Origin: Thalassotalea mangrovi
Lineage (GTDB): Bacteria > Pseudomonadota > Gammaproteobacteria > Enterobacterales > Alteromonadaceae
DNA: 64,000 bases
NCBI RefSeq assembly: GCF_005116735.1
Contig: NZ_SWDB01000029.1
Span: forward strand, 1-64,000
Direction: 5' to 3'
Below are positions 54,233 to 64,000 of this stretch, in pieces. Position 1 is the stretch's first letter, and every line of letters starts with the position of its first letter. The notes beneath the pieces are model-generated. The model was not told where the DNA came from. It worked only from the letters and a program-made list of their open reading frames with translations, and did no database searches. The translations under genes and the position numbers were made by a program.

Positions 54233-55765
54233 TTAGATGTCTAGCAACAGACGCGTTGGATCTTCCAGTAACTCTTTGATGGTTACCAGGAAACCAACCG
54301 ATTCTTTACCATCGATTAAACGGTGGTCATAAGATAGCGCCAGATACATCATAGGCAGGATTTCAACCTTACCATTTACCGCCATTGGACGATCCTGGAT
54401 TTTGTGCATACCAAGAATCGCGGTTTGCGGAAGGTTAAGGATAGGTGTAGAAAGCAATGAACCAAATACACCACCATTAGTAATGGTGAAGTTACCACCC
54501 TGCATTTCGTCCATGGTTAATTTACCGTCACGGCCTTTGATCGCTAAATCACGAATGCCCTTCTCGATACCCGCCATACCTAACTGGTCAGCATCACGTA
54601 ATACTGGCGTTACCAGGCCACGTGGTGTCGATACAGCAATCGAAACGTCGAAGAAATTGTGATAAACAATGTCGTCGCCATCAATTGATGCATTTACTGA
54701 AGGGAAACGCTTAAGCGCTTCAGTTACCGCTTTTACGTAGAAAGACATAAAGCCTAAACGAGCACCGTGACGCTCTTCAAACACGTCTTTGTACTGCTTA
54801 CGTAAATCCATAATTGGCTTCATGTTAACTTCGTTAAACGTGGTCAACATAGCCGTTGAATTCTTCGCTTCCAGAAGACGGTTAGCAATCGTCTTACGCA
54901 GACGTGTCATTGGCACGCGTTTCTGGCTGCGCTCACCCTGAATGGCCGTAACTGGTGCAGCTGACTCAGATGCTTTTGCCGCCGAAGCCTTAGCTGGTGC
55001 TTTTGCTTTAGCAAGATGAGCTTCTACGTCTTCTTTCGAGATGCGACCGCCTTTGCCTGTGCCTTTTACCTGAGCAGCGGTTAAGCCATTTTCAGTTAGC
55101 ATGCGGCGTACTGACGGGCTGGCAATTTCATCACCAGAAGCATCTGTCGACTCTTCTGTATCTGCAGCAGCAACCGGAGCAGATGAAGCACCAGCGTTTA
55201 ACTGGCCAATCAATTGCTCACCTAATACCGTATCGCCTTCGCCGTGGATAATCTTACCGATTACACCATCTTCTTCAGCCACAACTTCTAAAACCACCTT
55301 GTCAGTTTCGATATCTACCAGGTTCTGGTCACGGCTTACCGATTCGCCTTCAGCGACATGCCAGGTGGAGATAGTTGCATCGGCAACGGACTCAGGCAGA
55401 ACCGGAACTTTAATATCGATGACTTTGCCAGAAGCAGTTGCTGCTTTTGGCGCATCAGCTTGCGCTGGTGCGTCAGCTTTTGTTTCGCTTTTTGCTTCTT
55501 CTTTGGCTGCAGGTGCAGCTTTGCTGTCACCGTCAGATAAAATCGCCAGTAATTGCTCACCCAGAACGGTTGCACCTTCCTGCTCAAGGATTTCCGTGAC
55601 CACACCATCAGCTGGCGCAGGAACTTCTAAAACTACTTTATCAGTTTCAATTTCTACCAATACCTGATCACGGCTTACGGATTCACCCACTTCTACTTGC
55701 CAGGTCGCAACACTTGCATCGGCTACTGACTCTGGTAATACGGGAACCTTAATTTCAGTTGTCAT
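54233..55765 (-). CDS. sucB: 2-oxoglutarate dehydrogenase E2 with two lipoyl domains
   Basis: The 510-residue dihydrolipoyl succinyltransferase has two N-terminal lipoyl domains, each with DKVVLEV around lipoyl Lys 43 and Lys 156, joined by an Ala/Lys-rich linker. A peripheral-subunit-binding domain follows ([26 protein letters not shown]), then the acyltransferase core with [13 protein letters not shown]. coli SucB has one lipoyl domain and about 405 residues. With SucA and Lpd it converts 2-oxoglutarate to succinyl-CoA. AAGGA lies about 10 bases before the ATG. Confidence 0.95.
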   Translation of the reverse strand: MTTEIKVPVLPESVADASVATWQVEVGESVSRDQVLVEIETDKVVLEVPAPADGVVTEILEQEGATVLGEQLLAILSDGDSKAAPAAKEEAKSETKADAPAQADAPKAATASGKVIDIKVPVLPESVADATISTWHVAEGESVSRDQNLVDIETDKVVLEVVAEEDGVIGKIIHGEGDTVLGEQLIGQLNAGASSAPVAAADTEESTDASGDEIASPSVRRMLTENGLTAAQVKGTGKGGRISKEDVEAHLAKAKAPAKASAAKASESAAPVTAIQGERSQKRVPMTRLRKTIANRLLEAKNSTAMLTTFNEVNMKPIMDLRKQYKDVFEERHGARLGFMSFYVKAVTEALKRFPSVNASIDGDDIVYHNFFDVSIAVSTPRGLVTPVLRDADQLGMAGIEKGIRDLAIKGRDGKLTMDEMQGGNFTITNGGVFGSLLSTPILNLPQTAILGMHKIQDRPMAVNGKVEILPMMYLALSYDHRLIDGKESVGFLVTIKELLEDPTRLLLDI

Positions 55766-55790
55766 TAATTTATTCCTTACTCACAATTCT

Positions 55791-58598
55791 TTACTTGGCT
55801 GATTTTATCGTTAGCGCATCGTTAACCAACGCCTGCTGTTCTTTCACATGCAGTGACATATAACCCACAGCAGGTGCGGCGGAAGCTTTTCTGCCGGCGT
55901 ATGTCAGAGAAGCACCTTGTGGAATTGAATTCCAGAAATGGTGTTGACTGCAATACCAGGCACCCTGGTTTTGCGGCTCTTCCTGACACCAGACGAAATC
56001 TTTAACATTCGGATATTCGGCAATGATCGATTTCAACTCTTTCTCCGGGAACGGATACAGTTGTTCGATACGGACAATCGCAACATTGTTCAGTTCTTGC
56101 TTACGACGTTGTTCAAGTAATTCGTAGTAAACCTTACCACTACACATCACGATACGCTCAACAGCCTTTTTATCCAGCTCATCCACTTCATCAATAACGT
56201 TCTGATAAACACCAGACGCAAGTTCTTCCAACGAAGAAACGGCAAGAGGATGACGTAATAATGATTTAGGTGACATCACAATCAGAGGGCGACGCATTGG
56301 ACGCACTACTTGACGGCGTAACATATTAAATACCTGTGCCGGTGTAGATGGCACACATACCTGCATATTGTGATCGGCACACAACTGCAGGAAACGTTCT
56401 AAGCGAGCTGATGAGTGCTCCGGACCCTGCCCTTCATAACCGTGAGGCAACAACACAGTCAGACCACACAAGCGGCCCCATTTTTGCTCACCGGATGATA
56501 AGAACTGATCAAATACCACCTGGGCACCGTTGGCGAAATCACCAAACTGCGCTTCCCAAATCGTCAGGCCACTCGGCTCTGCGGTGGTATAACCATATTC
56601 GAACGCCAATACTGCTACTTCAGAAAGTACCGAGTCATAAACCTCGAACGGGCCCTGACCTTCACGAATATGCTGCAATGGCAAATAAGTGCTGGCATCT
56701 TCCTGGTTATGCAGTACCGAATGACGGTGGAAGAACGTACCACGACCAGAATCCTGACCGGTAATACGAACTCGCTCACCACGGTCGACTATCGTTGCAT
56801 AAGCCAGGTTTTCCGCGAAGCCCCAATCCAGCAATTTTTCACCATTAGCCATTTTCACACGATCGTCATAAATCTTTTTCACGCGCGATTGTAGCTTATG
56901 GTCCGCTGGGTAACTGGTAATTTTCTTGGCCAGGGATTTCAGGTGTTCAAGGTCAATTTTGTGATCATACGCATCATCCCAGTCATGACCAAGATATGGC
57001 GTCCAGTCAACACTGTGCTCAGTCATTGGACGCCACTGTTCTACAGTACACTGACCTTCATCCAATAACTTACGATAGTATTCCACCATGTCTTTGTTCT
57101 TGCTCTCAGTAAGACGGTTTTGGGCAATCATCTTATCGGCAAATAACTGACGAGGTGTTTTATGTTTTTTAATTTTCTGGTACATCAACGGCTGAGTTGC
57201 ATTTGGCTCATCCGCCTCGTTATGACCGTGGCGACGATAACACACCAGATCGATAACCACATCGCGCTTAAACTTGTTACGGAAATCCAAAGCGATTTGC
57301 GTGGCCAGTACCACCGCTTCCGGATCATCACCATTAACGTGGAAGATTGGTGCCTGAACCATTTTCGCGATATCGGTACAGTATTCCGTTGAGCGGGTAT
57401 CATCAGGGTTTGATGTGGTGAAACCAACCTGGTTATTCACGACGATACGAATGGTACCGCCAACTTTATAAGCACGCGCCTGAGACATATTAAATGTCTC
57501 CTGAACCACACCCTGGCCAGCAATTGCACTATCACCGTGAATAGTGATAGGAAGAACCAGGTCACCCTTGTCACAGTCACGACGATCAAGACGAGCGCGC
57601 ACTGAGCCCATGACTACCGGGTTTACAATTTCAAGGTGAGATGGGTTGAACGCAAGGGCCAGATGCACATTACCGCCCGGGGTAATGAAATCGGAAGAAT
57701 AGCCCTGATGATATTTCACGTCACCTGAACCGATTACATCGATTTTACCGGCGAATTCGTCAAATAACTTACTTGGGTTTTTACCCATAACGTTAACCAG
57801 AACGTTAAGACGACCACGGTGAGCCATGCCTAGCACAACTTCTTTGGTGCCATGTTCACCAGCGCGGGTGATCAGGGCTTTCAGCATCGGAATTAAGCTG
57901 TCGCCACCTTCCAGTGAGAAACGCTTAGCACCCGGGAATTTGGCTCCCAGGTATTTTTCCAGGCCATCAGCTGCAATTAGGTCTTTTAGTATTTCGGTTT
58001 GTTGCTCTGCGGTGTAATTAGCTTTTGACTGCACCGACTCCAGACGCTGCTGAATCCAGCGTTTTTCCCGAGTCGAGGTAATGTGCATGTACTCTGCACC
58101 AATTGAACCACAGTAAGTTTTTTCGAGAAGCTGATGAATCTCACCTAGCTTCATGGCATCCTGGCCTACGGCCAGAGAGCCGACATTAAACTCTTTATCG
58201 TACTCAGATTTGGACAGCTCATGGTGTGACAATTGCAAATCACGAACACGAGTACGCTGCCACAGCCCTAAAGGATCGAGATTGGCATTCTGGTGGCCAC
58301 GGAAACGATAGGCATTAATTAACTGCAGCACACGGACCTGCTTAGTGTCGGCTGGTGCGCTGACAACCTGCTTAGGACCTTGCTTGGCTAATTCACGAAA
58401 TTCCTCGCGAATTACCGCATGATTGGTTTCTACCTCTACCCCTTCGATAGCAGGTAGTTCATCGAAAATCTTACGCCATTCATCGGAGACAGAATGGGCA
58501 TTTTCTAAATATGATTCGTATAATTCTTCGATATAAGCGACATTATTACCGCTTAAATGGGAAGACTCTAACCAAGCCTTCATTACACCTTCGGGCAT
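55791..58598 (-). CDS. sucA: 2-oxoglutarate dehydrogenase E1
   Basis: At 935 residues it is full-length E1. It begins MPEGVMKAWLESSHLSGNN like E. coli SucA, with AGGAACAGGC before the ATG. Thiamine-diphosphate and catalytic motifs include AHRGRLNVLVNVMGK, the HGDSAIAGQGVVQET region, CYRRHGHNEADEP and the transketolase-like GQDSGRGTFFHRHSVLHNQ. It decarboxylates 2-oxoglutarate and passes succinyl to the lipoyl groups of SucB. The gap to sdhB has a hairpin. Confidence 0.96.
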   Translation of the reverse strand: MPEGVMKAWLESSHLSGNNVAYIEELYESYLENAHSVSDEWRKIFDELPAIEGVEVETNHAVIREEFRELAKQGPKQVVSAPADTKQVRVLQLINAYRFRGHQNANLDPLGLWQRTRVRDLQLSHHELSKSEYDKEFNVGSLAVGQDAMKLGEIHQLLEKTYCGSIGAEYMHITSTREKRWIQQRLESVQSKANYTAEQQTEILKDLIAADGLEKYLGAKFPGAKRFSLEGGDSLIPMLKALITRAGEHGTKEVVLGMAHRGRLNVLVNVMGKNPSKLFDEFAGKIDVIGSGDVKYHQGYSSDFITPGGNVHLALAFNPSHLEIVNPVVMGSVRARLDRRDCDKGDLVLPITIHGDSAIAGQGVVQETFNMSQARAYKVGGTIRIVVNNQVGFTTSNPDDTRSTEYCTDIAKMVQAPIFHVNGDDPEAVVLATQIALDFRNKFKRDVVIDLVCYRRHGHNEADEPNATQPLMYQKIKKHKTPRQLFADKMIAQNRLTESKNKDMVEYYRKLLDEGQCTVEQWRPMTEHSVDWTPYLGHDWDDAYDHKIDLEHLKSLAKKITSYPADHKLQSRVKKIYDDRVKMANGEKLLDWGFAENLAYATIVDRGERVRITGQDSGRGTFFHRHSVLHNQEDASTYLPLQHIREGQGPFEVYDSVLSEVAVLAFEYGYTTAEPSGLTIWEAQFGDFANGAQVVFDQFLSSGEQKWGRLCGLTVLLPHGYEGQGPEHSSARLERFLQLCADHNMQVCVPSTPAQVFNMLRRQVVRPMRRPLIVMSPKSLLRHPLAVSSLEELASGVYQNVIDEVDELDKKAVERIVMCSGKVYYELLEQRRKQELNNVAIVRIEQLYPFPEKELKSIIAEYPNVKDFVWCQEEPQNQGAWYCSQHHFWNSIPQGASLTYAGRKASAAPAVGYMSLHVKEQQALVNDALTIKSAK

Positions 58599-58647
58599 TG
58601 CCTGTTCCTTTTCGGGCTAAAGCAACAAATTAAAAGAATAATCAAGA

Positions 58648-58670
58648 GCCGGGCGTTAATTCAGCCCGGC
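58648..58670 (-). promoter_or_regulatory. intercistronic hairpin between sdhB and sucA
   Basis: GCCGGGC (58648-58654) and GCCCGGC (58664-58670) form a perfect GC-rich stem, 8 bases after the sdhB stop. On the minus strand only a loose T-rich region follows, so it may be a leaky terminator that lowers suc relative to sdh transcript, or a stabilising end. Confidence 0.55.
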
Positions 58671-58678
58671 AACCTTCA

Positions 58679-59389
58679 TTAAACCGCTCTTTGTAACAAC
58701 ATGGATTTGATCGAACCAATGGCTTTGGTCGGGTTCAAACCTTTTGGACATACGTCAACACAGTTCATGATGCCATGACAACGGAATACGCTGTAGGCAT
58801 CCTGTAAATCATCAAGACGCTCGTCAGTTGCGGTATCACGGCTATCAATAAGGAAGCGATAGGCGTGTAATAATCCCGCTGGACCGATGAACTTGTCTGG
58901 ATTCCACCAGAAAGATGGACAAGACGTTGAACAACAGGCACAAAGAATACACTCGTACAGACCATCAAGCTTTTCACGGTCCTCGATCGATTGCAGATGT
59001 TCACGAGTCGGCTGACTCTTGCCATCGTTGATCAGGTACGGCTTGATTTTCTCGTATTGGTTATAAAATTGCGTCATATCAATGATTAAATCACGGACAA
59101 CTGGCAATCCAGGAAGTGGACGCAACACGATCTTGTTCGCTTTCACTTCAGATAATGGCGTAATACACGCAAGACCATTTTTACCGTTCATATTCAGGCC
59201 GTCACTGCCACAAACACCTTCACGGCAGGAGCGACGGAAAGATAACGACGGGTCTTGTTCTTTTAACAGGATCAACGCATCCAGAACCATCATGTCAGAA
59301 CCCTCAGGGATTTCTAACTCGTAGTCCTTCATATATGGAGCATTGTCTACATCAGGGTTGTAGCGGTAAATCGAAAACGTTTGTTTCAT
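58679..59389 (-). CDS. sdhB: succinate dehydrogenase iron-sulfur subunit
   Basis: At 236 residues it carries three Fe-S clusters: CREGVCGSDGLNMNGKNGLAC ([2Fe-2S]), ILCACCSTSCPSFWWNP and CHGIMNCVDVCPKGLNP ([4Fe-4S] and [3Fe-4S]). It links the SdhA flavin to the quinone site in SdhCD at the inner membrane. It lies 13 bases after sdhA. The ribosome-binding region AAAAGG stands just before the ATG. Confidence 0.97.
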   Translation of the reverse strand: MKQTFSIYRYNPDVDNAPYMKDYELEIPEGSDMMVLDALILLKEQDPSLSFRRSCREGVCGSDGLNMNGKNGLACITPLSEVKANKIVLRPLPGLPVVRDLIIDMTQFYNQYEKIKPYLINDGKSQPTREHLQSIEDREKLDGLYECILCACCSTSCPSFWWNPDKFIGPAGLLHAYRFLIDSRDTATDERLDDLQDAYSVFRCHGIMNCVDVCPKGLNPTKAIGSIKSMLLQRAV

Positions 59390-59402
59390 CCTTTTCTGCT
59401 CC

Positions 59403-61169
59403 TTAGTATGTTCTTACTTTCGGTGGGAACGCTTCACGATGTACAGGCGTCATATTTACTGAACGCTTGCTCATCTCTTCCGTTTCCGGCGTATAAATGC
59501 TGTGACATAACCAGTTTTCATCATCACGCTCGGTGAAATCCTGGCGAGCGTGAGCACCACGAGATTCGGTACGGAAATTCGCTGCTTTTGCAGTACAGAA
59601 CGCCGTTTCCATCAGGTTATCCAGCTCTAAACATTCGATACGCTGAGTGTTGAATTCAGAAGATTTGTCATCAAGACGAGCGTGCTTGAGACGTTCACGG
59701 ATTTCAGCTAACTCTTTCATACCCTGTGCCATCGCTTCACCTTCACGGAATACCGAGAAGTTTAATTGCATGCACTGTTGCAAATCTTTCTTGATTTGAA
59801 CTGGATCTTCACCTTTGTCACTACCTTCCCAACGGTTATAACGACTCAGGGATTGTTCCAGATCAGAAGCTGACGCTTCTTTACCGTTTTGCGTGTCACC
59901 CAGGTATTCACCCAGGAAGTTACCTGCAGCACGACCGAATACAACCAAATCAAGTAGCGAGTTACCGCCAAGACGGTTAGCACCGTGTACCGATACACAA
60001 GCGATTTCACCAACGGCGAATAAACCTTCAACGATAGTCTCGTTGCCTGAAGCATCGATGCTGATCGCCTGACCATTAACGTTACAAGGTACACCACCCA
60101 TCTGATAGTGACAGGTAGGAATAACTGGAATTGGCTCTTCAGCCGGGTCAACGTGAGCAAAGGTTTTTGATAAATCACAAACACCAGGCAGGCGTTGGTT
60201 CAGAGTCTCACGACCTAAGTGATCAAGTTTAAGCTTGATATGTGGACCCCAAGGACCGTCACAACCACGACCTTCACGGATTTCGGTCATCATTGAACGG
60301 GCAACAACGTCACGACCAGCAAGATCTTTAGCATTTGGTGCATAACGCTCCATAAAGCGCTCGCCATCTTTATTAAGAAGGTAACCACCTTCACCACGAC
60401 AACCTTCCGTTACCAGTACACCAGCACCAGCAATACCTGTTGGGTGGAACTGCCACATTTCCATATCCTGCATCTGGATGCCAGCACGCAGAGACATACC
60501 AACACCGTCACCGGTGTTGATGTGAGCATTAGTTGTTGATGCAAAGATACGACCTGCACCACCGGTTGCCAGTACCGTGGCACGAGCTTTGAAGTAAACC
60601 ACTTCACCAGTTTCAATATCAACCGCCGTACAACCTACAACGTGACCGTCTGAATTTTTCACTAAATCCAGTGCATACCATTCGGAGAATACGTTGGTTT
60701 TGTTTTTAACATTCTGCTGATATAAACAGTGCAATAATGCATGACCGGTACGGTCAGCAGCTGCTGCGGTACGTGCCGCCTGCTCGCCACCAAAATTCTT
60801 TGACTGGCCACCGAAAGGACGTTGGTAAACTTTACCATTTTCAAAGCGAGAGAATGGCAAACCCATGTTCTCCAGCTCGATGATCGCTTCCGGACCTGTC
60901 TTACACATATACTCGATAGCGTCCTGATCACCGATAAAATCGGAACCTTTAACGGTATCGTACATGTGATATTCCCAGTTATCTTCATGGGCATTACCTA
61001 AAGCTACGGTAATACCACCCTGGGCTGATACAGTGTGCGAGCGAGTTGGGAATACTTTTGAGATCAAAGCACAAGACTGGCCTGATTCTGAAATTGCTAA
61101 TGCGGCACGCATACCCGCACCACCGGCGCCAATTACAATGGCATCAAATTCACGAACTGGTACGCTCAC
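59403..61169 (-). CDS. sdhA: succinate dehydrogenase flavoprotein subunit
   Basis: At 588 residues this is the FAD-bearing subunit. It begins at GTG 61169 immediately after the sdhD TAA ([19 protein letters not shown], as in E. coli). Motifs include [13 protein letters not shown] (His that binds FAD), [35 protein letters not shown] and [14 protein letters not shown]. It oxidises succinate to fumarate and passes electrons to SdhB. Confidence 0.97.
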   Translation of the reverse strand: MSVPVREFDAIVIGAGGAGMRAALAISESGQSCALISKVFPTRSHTVSAQGGITVALGNAHEDNWEYHMYDTVKGSDFIGDQDAIEYMCKTGPEAIIELENMGLPFSRFENGKVYQRPFGGQSKNFGGEQAARTAAAADRTGHALLHCLYQQNVKNKTNVFSEWYALDLVKNSDGHVVGCTAVDIETGEVVYFKARATVLATGGAGRIFASTTNAHINTGDGVGMSLRAGIQMQDMEMWQFHPTGIAGAGVLVTEGCRGEGGYLLNKDGERFMERYAPNAKDLAGRDVVARSMMTEIREGRGCDGPWGPHIKLKLDHLGRETLNQRLPGVCDLSKTFAHVDPAEEPIPVIPTCHYQMGGVPCNVNGQAISIDASGNETIVEGLFAVGEIACVSVHGANRLGGNSLLDLVVFGRAAGNFLGEYLGDTQNGKEASASDLEQSLSRYNRWEGSDKGEDPVQIKKDLQQCMQLNFSVFREGEAMAQGMKELAEIRERLKHARLDDKSSEFNTQRIECLELDNLMETAFCTAKAANFRTESRGAHARQDFTERDDENWLCHSIYTPETEEMSKRSVNMTPVHREAFPPKVRTY

Positions 61170-61517
61170 TTACACACCCCACACTGTTAAGAAAACCGCC
61201 GCTACGTATACAAATAGCGTGATGGTAAAAATAAATTGAAGAAAACCACGTAATGCTGTGTTCTTTACGTAGTCTGTCAAAACTTGCCAAATACCGATCC
61301 AGGCGTGGAACAATACTGCTAACACCGCCAGGATAGTGAATATTTTCATTGGCAGACAGGCAAACAATGCTGTCCACGATTCGTAGGTAACGTCATCAGT
61401 GATGATGAAGTAGCCCAACATAAATAAGCTGTATAACGCAAGGATGATTGCACTGGCACGGATCAGGATGAAATCATGAACACCGCTGCGGCCTAAAGTT
61501 GCTACATTGTTTACCAT
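61170..61517 (-). CDS. sdhD: succinate dehydrogenase membrane anchor subunit SdhD
   Basis: ATG 61517 gives 115 residues beginning MVNNVATLGRSGVHDFILIRASA, as in E. coli (MVSNASALGRNGVHDF); GGGAG stands 8 bases upstream. Three membrane helices follow, with HAWIGIWQVLTDYVK carrying the heme-ligand His and quinone-site residues, ending FLTVWGV. It overlaps the sdhC stop by 7 bases. Confidence 0.94.
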   Translation of the reverse strand: MVNNVATLGRSGVHDFILIRASAIILALYSLFMLGYFIITDDVTYESWTALFACLPMKIFTILAVLAVLFHAWIGIWQVLTDYVKNTALRGFLQFIFTITLFVYVAAVFLTVWGV

Positions 61518-61885
61518 AACCATACTCCCGCAACGACAGATAATAGAAGCCAAAGGGCAATGACAACATTACCACTGGTTTGACCGGAACCTTTTTCTTC
61601 CAGGTGCCCCATATCCATAATCAGGTGACGAATTCCGCCAACCAAATGGTAGATCAATGCAGAGACAATACCCCAGATGATAAATTTAAAGAAGAAACCC
61701 TGCAGGTAAGATTCAATAGTTGCAAAACCTTCTGCAGAGGAGAGAGAAACCGAAAGGGCCCAGATTAAGATACCAACAGCGAAAAACATCATCACACCAC
61801 TAACGCGGTGCAAAATGGATGCTTTTGCGGCGGCTGGAAACTTGATTGTCGTTAAATCAAGATTTACAGGTCGTTGTTTTTTCAC
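61511..61885 (-). CDS. sdhC: succinate dehydrogenase cytochrome b556 subunit SdhC
   Basis: A GTG start at 61885 gives 124 residues, KKQRPVNLDLTTIKFPAAAKASILHRVSGVMMF, the usual SdhC start with Ser/Arg of the quinone pocket in ILHRVSG. Three membrane helices follow, with YHLVGGIRHLIMDMG carrying a heme-ligand His. It is the first gene of the sdhCDAB-sucABCD block, divergent from gltA. Confidence 0.94.
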   Translation of the reverse strand: MKKQRPVNLDLTTIKFPAAAKASILHRVSGVMMFFAVGILIWALSVSLSSAEGFATIESYLQGFFFKFIIWGIVSALIYHLVGGIRHLIMDMGHLEEKGSGQTSGNVVIALWLLLSVVAGVWLW

Positions 61886-62369
61886 AGTTCTTGCCTAAAA
61901 ACTAATTATCCAGCTAGTTGTATTTCTATTTAACTTGGCGGACCAAATTAAATAACCATGTTTGTAGTTATTTTCTGCCTTAGAACAAATTCCAACTCCC
62001 CTGAAATTTACCCAAAAACAGATCCGCACGAATTATATATAGGTCTATATTGAATTACAATTTTATGAGGTTTTTTATTGGCTTCTGTCTACTTTTCAGA
62101 CGATTTTGAAGTAAAGACTCAAATTTTTGTTAAAATAACAGCAGAAAAGAGCATTCCGCTCACATTAGCATTGACATTTACCCTGATTGTTAGAGTAGAA
62201 TATCGGCAATTTTGTATTCGCAAAATTGACTAGTTAATCATTTGTCTTGGATTTTTATGAGTACTTTTAGTGTTCTCACTAATCGTAAAAAGCATCGACT
62301 TCGTATCGAACTTTAATCTTTGGTCAATTTCGAAATTAAAAATCTAACTAAAATTTAGAGGATATTTTT
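61886..62369. promoter_or_regulatory. divergent sdhC-gltA promoter region
   Basis: These 484 AT-rich bases hold no clear gene. On the plus strand TTGACA (62171-62176) and TAGAAT (62196-62201), 19 bases apart, are a candidate gltA promoter about 160 bases before its start, implying a long 5' leader. A 19-codon ORF (62257-62316) lies in that leader but has only a weak ribosome-binding site. The sdhC promoter must lie in the left half; no CRP or ArcA site was confidently picked. Confidence 0.5.
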
Positions 62370-63659
62370 ATGGCTGAATCTAAAGCCACCCTGAGCATTG
62401 ACGGTAAAGAAATTGCAGAATTACCAATTCTGAAAGGAACTGCAGGTAATGACGTAATTGATATCCGTACTCTGGGAAGCAAAGGCTATTTCACCTACGA
62501 TCCTGGCTTTTTAGCAACTGCCTCCTGTGAATCTCAAATTACTTTCATCGACGGCGCAAAAGGTATTTTGCAGCACCGCGGTTATGCCATTGACGACTTG
62601 GCGAAAAAAGCGGATTACCTGGAAGTATGTTACATCCTGTTAAACGGCCAAGCTCCAAGTCAGGAAGAGTACAACGAGTTTGTAAATATCATCACAAACC
62701 ACACCATGGTGCACGAGCAACTGGCTCAGTTTTTCCAGGGCTTCCGTCCTGATGCGCACCCAATGGCAATGCTTTGCGGTGTCGTTGGTGCCCTGTCCTC
62801 TTTCTACCACCATGACCTGGATATTTCTGATCGTGCTCAACGTTTACGCTGTGCTCACCGCCTAATTGCAAAAATGCCAACCATCGCGGCAATGGCATAC
62901 AAATACAGCATCGGCCAGCCGTTCGTGTATCCACGTAACGATTTGTCTTATGCAGAAAACTTCCTGCACATGATGTTCTCGGTTCCTGCCGAAGAGTACA
63001 AAGTAAGCCCGACTCTGGCTCGCGCAATGGATCGCATTTTCATTTTGCACGCAGATCATGAGCAAAACGCATCGACATCAACGGTTCGCCTGGCGGGTTC
63101 TTCAGGTGCTAACCCTTATGCGTGTATCGCAGCGGGTGTTGCATCACTTTGGGGTCCTGCCCATGGTGGTGCTAACGAAGCATGTCTGAACATGTTAGAA
63201 GAAATCGGCGATGTATCTCGCGTCGATGAATTCGTTGCCAAAGCAAAAGACAAGAATGACCCATTCCGTCTGATGGGCTTTGGACACCGTGTTTACAAGA
63301 ACTTCGACCCACGTGCGACAGTAATGCGTGAAACCTGTCATGAAGTTCTGAATGAGCTGGGAATTGAAGATCCACTATTAGACGTTGCTATGGCGCTTGA
63401 AAAAGTGGCATTGGAAGATCCGTACTTCATTGAGAAGAAGCTCTATCCAAACGTTGATTTCTACTCAGGTATCATCCTGAAAGCGATTGGTATTCCAACT
63501 AGCATGTTCACGGTAATTTTCGCATTGTCGCGTACCGTTGGCTGGTGTTCTCACTGGGATGAGATGTTGACACAACCAGGTCAGAAGATTGGTCGTCCTC
63601 GTCAGAATTACACCGGTGAACTGAACAGAGAATTCACTCCGCTGGATTCACACGAATAA
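62370..63659 (+). CDS. gltA: citrate synthase
   Basis: At 429 residues it is the hexameric, NADH-sensitive type II enzyme of gammaproteobacteria. It has the N-terminal domain beginning [51 protein letters not shown] with one active-site His, [14 protein letters not shown] with the second and [10 protein letters not shown] with the catalytic Asp. AGAGGATATTTTT precedes the ATG. It condenses acetyl-CoA and oxaloacetate. Confidence 0.97.
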   Translation: MAESKATLSIDGKEIAELPILKGTAGNDVIDIRTLGSKGYFTYDPGFLATASCESQITFIDGAKGILQHRGYAIDDLAKKADYLEVCYILLNGQAPSQEEYNEFVNIITNHTMVHEQLAQFFQGFRPDAHPMAMLCGVVGALSSFYHHDLDISDRAQRLRCAHRLIAKMPTIAAMAYKYSIGQPFVYPRNDLSYAENFLHMMFSVPAEEYKVSPTLARAMDRIFILHADHEQNASTSTVRLAGSSGANPYACIAAGVASLWGPAHGGANEACLNMLEEIGDVSRVDEFVAKAKDKNDPFRLMGFGHRVYKNFDPRATVMRETCHEVLNELGIEDPLLDVAMALEKVALEDPYFIEKKLYPNVDFYSGIILKAIGIPTSMFTVIFALSRTVGWCSHWDEMLTQPGQKIGRPRQNYTGELNREFTPLDSHE

Positions 63660-63670
63660 TCAGTAATGGC

Positions 63671-63743
63671 GATTATCGTAAGATAATCCTGTTATTAATC
63701 TGATATACAAAAATCCCTTATCATTTGATGAGGGATTTTTTTT
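63671..63743 (+). terminator. gltA downstream hairpins and intrinsic terminator
   Basis: GATTATC (63671-63677) and GATAATC (63682-63688) form a small first hairpin. Then AAATCCCT (63711-63718) pairs with AGGGATTT (63731-63738) and a T-run to 63743 follows; this second one is the actual terminator. Confidence 0.88.
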
Positions 63744-64000
63744 ACCTGAAATTCAGCCGTCTGTTTCTATCGTATTGCAAGCTTCAATGATCGATTCCCC
63801 TAATCAGAAAAATGATAAAGATACGGAGGAAGTTTTTTTAAAAAAAAAGGAGAATTAAAAGTCCCCTCCTCCTCTTCTTTATAAATTATTGCTCTTGATT
63901 CCAAAGTCTAACTTGCATTGATGTGGCTGATAAATTTCACACTAATTAGTTAATAATAATGAAGTTTTGGCTGGTCATTTGCACGAATACCCCTTAGACT
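63744..64000. other. intergenic right edge, no gene seen
   Basis: No convincing coding region is visible. A minus-strand hairpin-like stretch (AGGAG with CTCCT, then a T-run on the minus strand, about 63833-63870) could terminate a leftward gene beyond the edge; a minus-strand frame enters at 64000 and stops at 63950, but 16 codons are too few to call. Confidence 0.4.

Noticed and set aside
55101-55667. 188-residue plus-strand ORF inside sucB
   Set aside because: Antisense shadow caused by the Ala/Glu/Lys-rich codons of the lipoyl linkers.
63950-64000. C-terminal tip of a leftward gene at the right edge
   Set aside because: Sixteen open codons from the edge can arise by chance; the terminator-like hairpin to the left is weak.
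1-64000. rRNA, tRNA or prophage genes
   Set aside because: None recognised on reading both strands; gene density is filled by protein-coding genes.

Overview
The window reads as chromosome of a marine-type gammaproteobacterium of the order Alteromonadales, most like Colwelliaceae or Thalassotalea. This rests on the moderate G+C, the gene content (gltA, sdhCDAB, sucABCD, bamC, hda, purMN, bepA, rlmA, yfbV, a large fadE) and gene orders resembling the E. coli dapE/gcvR/bepA/hda/purMN and gltA-sdh-suc neighbourhoods. The genus is inference; no rRNA or tRNA gene was seen.

Layout. 1-75 is the 3' tip of an IS3-like element. 144-4940 holds accessory genes: a secreted hypothetical, a formylglycine-type sulfatase, a three-gene leftward operon (NTF2-like lipoprotein, ABM monooxygenase, VOC protein), a YchJ/SEC-C protein and a lipocalin-like gene broken by an in-frame TAG. 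5057-8084 is an ABC-2 export system (HlyD lipoprotein, ATPase, permease). 8251-11202 is an rstA-rstB-yegS operon. 11337-23414 is a long leftward cluster: Tat-exported TldD-like protein, TldE/PmbA-like partner, Tat-exported DUF4159 protein, MoxR ATPase, DUF58, BatA-type protein, a large membrane protein with a His/acid-rich segment, and a membrane protein with a GATase-like middle. This cluster is the best candidate for a poorly described system.

23670-44768 is mostly housekeeping: xthA, rlmA, yfbV, an ACT-domain protein with two DnaA boxes upstream, a porin-like barrel, yffB-dapE-M15 peptidase-DUF2897, bamC, gcvR-bcp, a TusA-like protein with perM, bepA, arsC-DUF2069, a large metalloprotease-like lipoprotein, hda with a DUF2066 gene, purMN, a DUF3108 gene and yafJ. 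Between bamC and gcvR, where E. coli has dapA, there is instead a roughly 270-bp element with terminal inverted repeats.

44909-51506 holds fadE behind a FadR-like operator, an RcsF-like lipoprotein with the same cysteine spacing as E. coli RcsF, and small-molecule enzymes. 51618-51990 is a 155-bp-period tandem repeat rich in palindromes. 52060-61885 is the leftward sdhCDAB-sucABCD block with intercistronic hairpins, divergent from gltA (62370-63659). Together these encode citrate synthase, succinate dehydrogenase, 2-oxoglutarate dehydrogenase E1/E2 and succinyl-CoA synthetase, a large part of the TCA cycle.
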